DNA from: Kutzneria sp035492655
Lineage (GTDB): Bacteria; Actinomycetota; Actinomycetes; Mycobacteriales; Pseudonocardiaceae
Direction: 5' to 3'
Assembly: GCA_035492655.1 (NCBI GenBank)
Contig: DATJJB010000274.1
Coordinates: 1 to 5,588 of the forward strand
DNA length: 5,588 bases
Part shown: in pieces, positions 1 to 5,511 of the stretch
Numbering within the stretch: the stretch's first letter is position 1
How the letters are laid out: every line of letters starts with the position of its first letter
Notes under the pieces: generated by a model
What the model saw: only the letters and a program-made list of their open reading frames with translations
Told to the model about the DNA's origin: nothing
The model's database searches: none
Made by a program: the position numbers and the translations under genes

Positions 1-675
1 GGACCGGTCGCCGGCGTGGACGAGGCCGGGCGCGGCGCGTGCGCCGGGCCGCTGGTGGTGGCGTCGTGCGTGCTGCGGCCGGGCGACGCCCGCCGGCTGG
101 AGGGCCTCACCGACTCCAAGCTGCTGACCGAGCCGGCCCGCGAGCGGATGTACGACCTCGTGCTGGCCCGGGCGCTCGACTTCGCGGTGATCGTCATCCC
201 ACCGGCCGAGGTCGACCGGATCGGCGTGCACGTGTCGAACATCGAGGGCATGCGGCGCGCGGTCGCCCAGCTCACCACCCATCCGGGTTATGTTCTGGTC
301 GACGGTTTCAAGGTGCCGGGGCTGACCGCGCCGAGCACGGCGGTGATCAAGGGGGATCAGGTGGTCGCGTGCGTGGCCGCCGCGTCGGTGCTGGCGAAGG
401 TGACCAGGGACCGGATCATGACGGAATTGCACGGCGAGCTGCCGCGTTACGGCTTTGACGTGCACAAGGGCTACTGCACCGCCGAGCACACGGCGGCGCT
501 CAACGAGCACGGGCCGACCGCGGAGCACCGCTGGTCGTACGTGAACGTGGCGGCGGCCGGGCGGCTGCACAACATGTGCCCTCCGCACGAGGTGGCCCGC
601 CGGGTGGTTCAGAATGGAGCGTCCCCGGAAGCCGGGGTACCTGGCTCACGACGAGGAGGGACGCGGGTCCGATGA
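1..675 (+). CDS. rnhB: Ribonuclease HII, 5'-truncated by the window edge
   Basis: RNase HII nicks the RNA strand of RNA-DNA hybrids and starts removal of single ribonucleotides misincorporated in DNA; it acts in the cytoplasm with divalent metal. The reading frame is open from base 1 and carries coding sequence (GPVAG) before the GTG at 16, so that GTG is internal and the true start lies upstream of the window. Seen directly: the family signature DEAGRG with catalytic D and E at codons 7-8 (bases 19-24), the DSK motif at codon 38 (112-120), the third acidic residue in VDG at codon 101 (301-303), and the fourth in KGD at codon 119 (355-357). The conserved C-terminal block HKGY...EH...HGP..EHR runs to about base 540. 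After it comes a roughly 40-residue variable basic tail. The last codons of the tail also supply the Shine-Dalgarno sequence of the next gene, and the stop TGA overlaps that gene's ATG. All four active-site carboxylates are present, so the enzyme should be functional. Confidence 0.97.
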   Translation, partial: GPVAGVDEAGRGACAGPLVVASCVLRPGDARRLEGLTDSKLLTEPARERMYDLVLARALDFAVIVIPPAEVDRIGVHVSNIEGMRRAVAQLTTHPGYVLVDGFKVPGLTAPSTAVIKGDQVVACVAAASVLAKVTRDRIMTELHGELPRYGFDVHKGYCTAEHTAALNEHGPTAEHRWSYVNVAAAGRLHNMCPPHEVARRVVQNGASPEAGVPGSRRGGTRVR

Positions 676-1013
676 GCGCGGAGGATCTCGAGAAGTACGA
701 GACCGAGATGGAGCTTCAGCTCTACAAGGAGTACCGCGACATCGTCGGTCAGTTCTCCTACGTGGTGGAGACCGAGCGCCGGTTCTACCTGGCCAATGCC
801 GTCGACGTCCAGGTGCGCAACGCCGAGGGCGAGGTCTACTTCGAGGTGCGGATGTCCGACGCCTGGGTGTGGGACATGTACCGCCCCGCCCGGTTCGTGA
901 AGAACGTCCGGGTCATCACCTTCAAGGACGTCAACGTCGAGGAGCTCGACAAGCCCGATCTGCGGCTGCCCGAGGACGGCCCGTTCGGCGCCGGTGGCGG
1001 CCCCGCCACCTGA
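672..1013 (+). CDS. DUF2469 family protein, actinobacterial conserved hypothetical
   Basis: This 113-residue protein of unknown function belongs to DUF2469 (M. tuberculosis Rv2901c type, about 100 residues). The family is found next to rnhB across Actinobacteria. Seen: an acidic helical N-terminus (SAEDLEKYETEMELQLY), then a compact alternating pattern with the highly conserved core VWDMYRPARFVKNV at residues 66-79 and an acidic segment FKDVNVEELDKPDL at about 84-97. A short Gly/Ala/Pro tail ends the protein. There is no signal peptide, transmembrane segment or recognisable catalytic motif, so it is probably cytosolic. The start is fixed by AGGAGG at 654-659 and by the ATGA overlap with the rnhB stop, which implies translational coupling. 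A role alongside RNase HII is inference from this linkage only; the biochemical activity is not known to me. A strong terminator follows 11 nt after the stop. Confidence 0.93.
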   Translation: MSAEDLEKYETEMELQLYKEYRDIVGQFSYVVETERRFYLANAVDVQVRNAEGEVYFEVRMSDAWVWDMYRPARFVKNVRVITFKDVNVEELDKPDLRLPEDGPFGAGGGPAT

Positions 1014-1024
1014 CGGATGCGCGG

Positions 1025-1058
1025 AAAGGGGGCTCTGCCTACGGGCGGAGCCCCTTTT
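1025..1058 (+). terminator. Intrinsic terminator of the rnhB-DUF2469 unit, UACG tetraloop
   Basis: The left arm AAAGGGGGCTCTGCC (1025-1039) pairs along its whole 15-nt length with GGCGGAGCCCCTTTT (1044-1058). Two of the pairs are G-U wobbles (1028-1055 and 1036-1047). The loop is TACG (1040-1043), closed by C-G, which is a UNCG-type extra-stable tetraloop. The T run 1055-1058 is largely within the stem, so the free U tail is short. The hairpin begins 11 nt after the DUF2469 stop codon and separates that unit from the yraN-comM-dprA cassette. Confidence 0.88.
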
Positions 1059-1153
1059 GCTGTGTCGGTGTCTGCCATGGCCTACTTCGGCCACGCGGCC
1101 CCCGCCCCACCCAACCACAGAATTCCGGTGCGCGGAGGCCCTTCGTCCGGGGC

Positions 1154-1180
1154 CTGTGGACAACTCCGAGTTGTCCACAG
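1154..1180. promoter_or_regulatory. Perfect inverted repeat holding two DnaA-box-like 9-mers
   Basis: The arms CTGTGGACAACTC (1154-1166) and GAGTTGTCCACAG (1168-1180) are exact reverse complements separated by a single C (1167). Each arm contains the actinobacterial DnaA-box consensus TTGTCCACA: on the + strand at 1171-1179 and on the - strand at 1155-1163. The palindrome lies 51 nt upstream of the yraN ATG, in the only sizeable gap before the yraN-comM-dprA cassette. It could be a DnaA binding pair, an operator for another dimeric regulator, or a dispersed palindromic repeat. It has no T tract, so it does not look like a terminator. The match to the consensus is seen in the sequence; DnaA binding is inference. 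The rest of the gap (1059-1153 and 1181-1231) shows no coding sequence and no clear -10/-35 pair. Confidence 0.6.
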
Positions 1181-1231
1181 CTGTCCGAATGGCGTAGCGA
1201 CGGCTGCGGCGTTCGGAGCACTGTCGGACGC

Positions 1232-1612
1232 ATGACCCGCGAGCGACGCAGTGCACTCACCCCGACCGAGCTGGGGCAGAGGGGCGAAGACCTGGCGGCC
1301 TTCTTTCTGGAGGGCCAGGGCCTGGTGGTGCTGTCCAGAAACTGGCGATGTCCCGAGGGAGAGCTGGACATCGTCGCCACGGACGCCCGGGGTCGGCTGG
1401 TGGTGTGCGAGGTGAAGACGCGCTCGGGCACGGCCTTCGGCAAGCCGGCGGAGGCGGTGAACCACCTGAAGGCGACCCGGATCCGCCGAGTCACGCACCG
1501 ATGGCGGGCGGCGCACAGCATTCCTTACTGCGACACGCGTTTCGACATCATCTCCATCCTCTGGCCGGGCCACGGGCCGGCCCGTCTCGAGCATCTCCGG
1601 GGAGCCTTCTGA
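1232..1612 (+). CDS. YraN/UPF0102 family putative endonuclease
   Basis: This 126-residue member of UPF0102 (YraN; M. tuberculosis Rv2898c type, usually about 120 residues) has a restriction-endonuclease-like PD-(D/E)XK fold. Seen: the N-terminal helix motif LGQRGEDLAAFFL with E19, then RNWRCPEGELDIVATD with the catalytic-type acidic residues E44 and D46. These are followed by VCEVKTRSGTAFGKP, which contains the E60-x-K62 half of the nuclease core, and by a basic stretch KATRIRRVTHRW. All expected active-site positions are intact. The exact substrate is not established; linkage to comM and dprA suggests processing of recombination or incoming DNA, which is inference. Its TGA shares one base with the comM ATG (TGATG). 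The start at 1232 is preceded only by a weak GGAG at 1215-1218, 13 nt away, but no in-frame alternative start lies nearby. Expression may therefore be poor or leader-dependent. Confidence 0.92.
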   Translation: MTRERRSALTPTELGQRGEDLAAFFLEGQGLVVLSRNWRCPEGELDIVATDARGRLVVCEVKTRSGTAFGKPAEAVNHLKATRIRRVTHRWRAAHSIPYCDTRFDIISILWPGHGPARLEHLRGAF

Positions 1613-3123
1613 TGTCGTTGTCGCGCACCTGGTCGGTGGCGCTGCTCGGGGTGGACGGGGTGCCGGTGGAGATCGAGGCCGACGTCAGCCACGGCAAGCC
1701 CAAGGTCCAGCTGCTGGGCCTGCCCGACACGGCACTGAACGAGTCCAAGGACCGGGTGCGGGCGGCGGTCCGGAACTCCGGTCTGGAGTGGCCGGACCAG
1801 GTCACGCTGGCGCTGTCCCCGGCCGACCTGCCCAAGGGCGGCTCCGGCTACGACCTCGGCCTGGCCTGTGCCGTGCTGGCCGGTGCCGGCAGCGCGCCGC
1901 AGACGAAACTGGGCGGCACGGTGCTGATCGGTGAACTGGCCCTGGACGGCCGAATTCGGCCGGTGCGTGGTGTGCTGCCACGACTGCTCGCCGCGAAGCG
2001 GGCCGGTCTGAAGTGCGCCATCGTGCCGAGGGAGTCGCTGGCCGAGGCCGCGCTGGTCGACGGCATCCAGGCGCTGGGTGCGTACCGCCTGGTGGACGTG
2101 TTGTCGTGGTTGAAGGACGAGGAATCGGATCTGGTCCAACCGAGTCCACCCGCTCCGATGACCAGGACGGCGGTGCTCGACCTCGTCGACGTAGTCGGCC
2201 AGCCCGAGGCCCGCTGGGCGTTGGAGGTCGCCGCGGCCGGGGCGCACAACCTGCTGCTCGTCGGACCGCCGGGCACAGGCAAGACCATGCTCGCCGAACG
2301 CATCATCGGCCTGTTGCCGCAGCTCAGGCCGGACGAGGCGCTGGAGGTGACGGCCATCCACTCCATCGCCGGCGCGCTGTCCGCCGACGTCCCGCTGGTG
2401 ACGCTGCCGCCGTTCATCGCCCCGCACCACTCGGCGTCCTTGGCATCGCTGGTCGGCGGCGGCATCGGCATGGCCCGGCCCGGCGCGGTCAGCATGGCCC
2501 ATCGCGGGGTGCTTTTCCTTGACGAGGCTTGTGAATTCGGGGCTCCGCTGTTGGAGGCGCTGCGCACGGCCACCGAGGAGGGCGAGGTCCGGATCGCCCG
2601 TCGGGACGGCGTCGCCCGCTATCCCGCTCGGTTCCAGTTGGTGCTGGCGACGAACCCGTGCCCATGCGCGCCGATCCGCGAGGTCGACTGCCGGTGCTCG
2701 CCCAACGAGCGGCGACGGTACTTCTCGCGGCTCTCCGGTCCGTTGCTCGATCGCATCGACATCCGTAGCCGGATGCGCCCCATCCATGCCATGGACGACA
2801 GCGACCTCGGGCCGCCGGAAGGCTCCGCGACGGTGCGGGAACGGGTCACCAAGGCGCGCGTGCGGGCCGTCGAGCGATGGGCCGAGCACGGCTGGCAGAC
2901 CAACGCCGAAGTGCCGGGCCCGGCGCTGCGACGACACTTCCGGCTGCCGGCGAAGGCCATGCGGCTGCTCGACCGGGGCCTGGAGACCGGCTTCGTCAGC
3001 GCCCGTGGCGCCGACCGGTGTCTTCGAATCGCCTGGACGCTCGCCGATCTGGCGGAGAAGGACCGTCCCGACGGCGACGACGTCGGGGCCGCCCTGGAGT
3101 TCCGGGACCGGAGGGCGGCATGA
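1612..3123 (+). CDS. comM: ComM/YifB family AAA+ ATPase (Mg-chelatase-like)
   Basis: ComM (YifB family, 503 residues here, normal length about 500) is a hexameric AAA+ motor. In Vibrio cholerae it drives branch migration during integration of transforming single-strand DNA. Domains seen: an N-terminal Lon-S16-like ChlI domain (about residues 15-140, with LLGLPDTALNESKDRVRAA and the LPKGGSGYDLGLA segment), then the AAA+ core. The core has Walker A GPPGTGKT at 218-225, Walker B LFLDEACEF at 301-309 (D304, E305), and the NPCPC motif at 348-352. C350, C352, C360 and C362 form a C-x-C...C-x-C cluster. The family signature LSGPLLDRIDI follows at 374-384, and the C-terminal lid contains SARGADRCLRIAWTLADL with its sensor-2 arginine. 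The start is well supported by GGGGAG at 1599-1604, 7 nt upstream, and by the 1-nt overlap with yraN; the stop overlaps dprA by 4 nt. The catalytic set is complete. Many actinomycetes carry this gene without known competence, so a general recombination role is possible. Confidence 0.96.
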   Translation: MSLSRTWSVALLGVDGVPVEIEADVSHGKPKVQLLGLPDTALNESKDRVRAAVRNSGLEWPDQVTLALSPADLPKGGSGYDLGLACAVLAGAGSAPQTKLGGTVLIGELALDGRIRPVRGVLPRLLAAKRAGLKCAIVPRESLAEAALVDGIQALGAYRLVDVLSWLKDEESDLVQPSPPAPMTRTAVLDLVDVVGQPEARWALEVAAAGAHNLLLVGPPGTGKTMLAERIIGLLPQLRPDEALEVTAIHSIAGALSADVPLVTLPPFIAPHHSASLASLVGGGIGMARPGAVSMAHRGVLFLDEACEFGAPLLEALRTATEEGEVRIARRDGVARYPARFQLVLATNPCPCAPIREVDCRCSPNERRRYFSRLSGPLLDRIDIRSRMRPIHAMDDSDLGPPEGSATVRERVTKARVRAVERWAEHGWQTNAEVPGPALRRHFRLPAKAMRLLDRGLETGFVSARGADRCLRIAWTLADLAEKDRPDGDDVGAALEFRDRRAA

Positions 3124-4244
3124 CGATCGACGACGTCCGGTTGGCCCGGGCCTACCTGCTCCGGGTCGCGGAGCCACCGGCGCCGGAGGTGGCGTCGCTG
3201 GTGGCGGACCTCGGGCCGGTGCGGGCCGCCGAGCTGGTCCGGACCGGCAAGGCAGCAATCGACGAGACGGCGGCCCGCCGGCACCTGGACTTCGCCACGA
3301 AGGACCTGGAGCAGGCCGCGGTCCGGCAGGCCCGCCTGGTGATCCCCGAAGACGAGGAATGGCCGGCTTGGCCGCTGCTGGCCCTGGCCAACGCCGCCGC
3401 CCGGGACGTGCCGGGCATGACGGAGCCGCTGGGGTTGTGGGTGCGCGGCGAGGCCAGGCTCGACGAACTCGTCCAGGAGGCGATCGCCGTGGTCGGCGCC
3501 CGTGGTGCCACCAGCTACGGCGAGCAGGTCGCCGCGGAGATCGCCTATGACCTCGCCCAACGGTCCGTGACCGTCGTTTCCGGTGCGGCGTACGGGATCG
3601 ACGGCTGTGCGCACCGAGGAGCCCTACGGGCCGGCGGTGCCACGGTCGCGGTGCTGGCCTGCGGCGTCGACGTGGCCTATCCGGCGGGCCACACCGACCT
3701 GTTGGTGCGGATCATCGGGCAGGGGGCGGTGGTCAGCGAGTACCCGCCGGGCACGCGGCCGGCCAAACATCGTTTCCTGGTGCGGAATCGATTGATCGCC
3801 GCGCTGGCCGGGGGCACGGTCGTGGTGGAGGCGGGCCGTCGAAGCGGTTCGAGAAACACCGCTGCGACAACGGTTGCGCTCGGCCGGCCGCTGATGGCGG
3901 TGCCCGGACCGGTCACCTCGGCGATGTCGGTCGGCTGCCACGACCTGTTGCGCACGACCGCGGCGACCGCGGTGTGCTCCGCGGCGCACGTGATGGCCGA
4001 TGCCGGACGGATCGGTGTCGACGCAACTACTCGATCGGATGAACCCGCGCGGTCCACCGATGGACTCGATCGGGTGATGCTGCGCGTGCACGAGGAGTTG
4101 CCATCGCGGGGCGGCGTGAGCGCCGAGCGCATCGCGGTCGGTTCCGGCGTGCCATTGTCGCGGGTCAGAGCGTTGCTGCCGGAACTGGAGTTGTTGGGGC
4201 TAGTCCAAAAGTGTGAAGCGGGGTGGTGTCGCGGACCGGGATGA
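3120..4244 (+). CDS. dprA: DNA-processing protein DprA (Smf)
   Basis: DprA binds single-strand DNA and loads RecA onto it during transformation; it is also widespread in non-competent bacteria. The 374-residue product has three parts. An N-terminal helical region comes first (about 1-110). The Rossmann-like core runs from IAVVGARGATSYG (122-134) through VSGAAYGIDGCAH (153-165) and HRFLVRNRLIAAL (217-229) to GSRNTAATT (243-251) and VPGPVTSAMSVGCHDLLR. A short Ser/Asp/Arg linker leads to the C-terminal DprA winged-helix domain (about 318-374, LDRVMLRVHEEL to the end). The Y in GAAYGID replaces the R common in Firmicutes and proteobacteria, which I regard as a normal actinobacterial variant. The ATG overlaps the comM stop as ATGA, with GGAGGG at 3110-3115, 4 nt upstream; this supports coupling to comM. 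No convincing terminator follows, and a 184-nt gap separates it from xerC. Confidence 0.96.
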   Translation: MTIDDVRLARAYLLRVAEPPAPEVASLVADLGPVRAAELVRTGKAAIDETAARRHLDFATKDLEQAAVRQARLVIPEDEEWPAWPLLALANAAARDVPGMTEPLGLWVRGEARLDELVQEAIAVVGARGATSYGEQVAAEIAYDLAQRSVTVVSGAAYGIDGCAHRGALRAGGATVAVLACGVDVAYPAGHTDLLVRIIGQGAVVSEYPPGTRPAKHRFLVRNRLIAALAGGTVVVEAGRRSGSRNTAATTVALGRPLMAVPGPVTSAMSVGCHDLLRTTAATAVCSAAHVMADAGRIGVDATTRSDEPARSTDGLDRVMLRVHEELPSRGGVSAERIAVGSGVPLSRVRALLPELELLGLVQKCEAGWCRGPG

Positions 4245-4428
4245 ATGGGCAGAGGCCACTCCAACGGGTGTGGCGATGCTTGACCACGAACGGGTTGCGG
4301 CGCACCGTGTTGGGCTATGTGCCGTCACACGAGGGTCATTCGCGCGGGTGGACATCACGGGATCGGGCGGGTCGTCGCACTGAGGCCCCGGGCCGCCGCG
4401 CCGCTCGCGGGGATGTGACACGCGTTCG

Positions 4429-5511
4429 ATGCCCTCTTCACGACGGCCGGCTGTGCCGGAGCTGATCCGGCTCCGCCAGCGGCTGCCCGCTGACGTCGAG
4501 GCGGTGCTCGCGGACTACGAGCGGCACCTCCGGCTGGAACGCAACCTCTCCGAGCACACCGTGCGCGCCTACCTCGGCGATGTGGTGTCCCTGCTGGGAC
4601 ATCTGGCCCCGGCCACGCCGTCGGAGGACGGCGCCGCCGGCAACGCGACCGTCGGCAACCGTGACGCCGATGATCGTGGCGGCGATAGCAGTGCCGTGAG
4701 CGATGACGACCGTGCCGCCGAGGAGGCGTCGTTGGCGGTCACGGTGGCCGACATCGATCTGGCCGCGTTGCGCGGTTGGCTCGGTGGGCTCCGCGCGGCC
4801 GGGGCGAGCCGGTCGACGCTGGCCAGGCGGTCGGCGGCGGCTCGGACGTTCACCGCATGGGCCCGCCGGCACGGGCACCTGGCGAGTGATCCGGGGCAGC
4901 TGCTGATGGCGCCACGGCCGCATCGGACACTGCCCGGGGTGCTCCGCCAGGAGCAGGCCGCTGCCATGCTGGCGGCCGCGGAAAGCGGGGCCGCCGAAGG
5001 CGCGGCGGTTGCTCTGCGTGACCAAGCTCTGTTGGAGCTGCTCTACGCCACCGGCGTCCGGGTGTCGGAACTGTGCGGCCTGGACCTGGCCGACGTGGAC
5101 TACTCCAGCCGAGTGATTCGCGTGCTCGGCAAAGGCAACCGTGAACGCGTCGTGCCCTTCGGTGTGCCGGCCGAACGAGCGCTTCGTCGCTGGCTCGACG
5201 AGGGGCGATCTGCCCTGGTCAGGCCCAGTTCGCCGGCGGCTTTGCTGCTCGGCGCGCGGGGTGGCCGGTTGGATCAGCGGACGGCTCGCAAGATCGTGCA
5301 CGGCGCCGTCGGTGCGGTACCCGGAGCAGTCGACACGGGGCCGCACGGCCTAAGGCACTCGGCCGCCACGCACCTGCTGGAAGGGGGAGCGGACCTGCGG
5401 ACCGTCCAAGAGCTGCTCGGTCACGCTACGCTAGCCACCACGCAGCTCTACACCCACGTCACCGTCGAACGGCTTAAGGCGATCCATGAGCGAACCCACC
5501 CCCGTTCCTGA
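4429..5511 (+). CDS. xerC: Tyrosine recombinase XerC with an acidic insert
   Basis: XerC works with XerD at dif to resolve chromosome dimers before cell division. The 360-residue protein has an N-terminal SAM-like core-binding domain (about 20-60 and 104-160: LADYERHLRLERNLSEHTV, then STLARRSAAARTFTAWARRHG) and a catalytic domain. All six catalytic positions are seen: R211 (ATGVRVSEL), K235 (LGKGNRER), H306 and R309 (HGLRH), H332 (LLGHATLATTQ) and the nucleophile Y341 (LYTHV). The HGLRH and LLGH motifs separate it from degenerate integrase remnants. At about 300 residues typical XerC is shorter; the excess is mainly residues 61-103, a Gly/Ala/Asp-rich stretch between the first two helices of the N-terminal domain. 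ATG 4429 is the first start after an in-frame stop at 4381-4383, but its only Shine-Dalgarno candidate (GGGGA, 4409-4413) is 15 nt away. GTG 4453 is an alternative. The 3' end may overlap the next gene. Confidence 0.95.
   Translation: MPSSRRPAVPELIRLRQRLPADVEAVLADYERHLRLERNLSEHTVRAYLGDVVSLLGHLAPATPSEDGAAGNATVGNRDADDRGGDSSAVSDDDRAAEEASLAVTVADIDLAALRGWLGGLRAAGASRSTLARRSAAARTFTAWARRHGHLASDPGQLLMAPRPHRTLPGVLRQEQAAAMLAAAESGAAEGAAVALRDQALLELLYATGVRVSELCGLDLADVDYSSRVIRVLGKGNRERVVPFGVPAERALRRWLDEGRSALVRPSSPAALLLGARGGRLDQRTARKIVHGAVGAVPGAVDTGPHGLRHSAATHLLEGGADLRTVQELLGHATLATTQLYTHVTVERLKAIHERTHPRS

Noticed and set aside
16..18. GTG as the start codon of rnhB
   Set aside because: The frame is open to base 1 and the preceding codons (GPVAG) match the residues that normally precede DEAGRG, so this is an internal valine codon and the gene begins outside the window.
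1136..1155. Small hairpin AGGCCC/GGGCCT with an 8-nt loop upstream of the palindrome
   Set aside because: A 6-bp GC stem is expected by chance at this base composition, and it overlaps the much stronger 27-nt palindrome by two bases.
1171..1230. Damage-inducible (RecA-NDp/PafBC-like) promoter or LexA box before yraN
   Set aside because: TTGTC occurs at 1171 and related TGTC repeats at 1182 and 1222, but the bases after TTGTC and the spacing to TAGCGA (1195-1200) do not fit the mycobacterial consensus. No GAAC-N4-GTTC LexA palindrome is present in the gap.
1525..3258. Long open frame on the minus strand across comM (577 codons)
   Set aside because: It lies entirely antisense to a gene with complete family motifs. 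It is rich in Arg, Pro, Gln, Gly and His with no recognisable domain, as expected for a shadow frame in GC-rich coding DNA.
4280..4321. Sigma70-type promoter for xerC with -35 TTGACC at 4280-4285
   Set aside because: The -35 is good but no TANNNT element sits 16-19 nt downstream. The TATGTG at 4316-4321 is too far from it and only 15 nt from the weaker TTGCGG at 4295-4300.
4223..4465. An 80-codon open frame across the dprA-xerC gap
   Set aside because: It overlaps both neighbours out of frame, is Arg-rich, has no ribosome-binding site and no family resemblance.
4438..5346. Long minus-strand open frame across xerC (302 codons)
   Set aside because: Same reasoning: it is antisense to an intact recombinase, has shadow-type composition and no motif.
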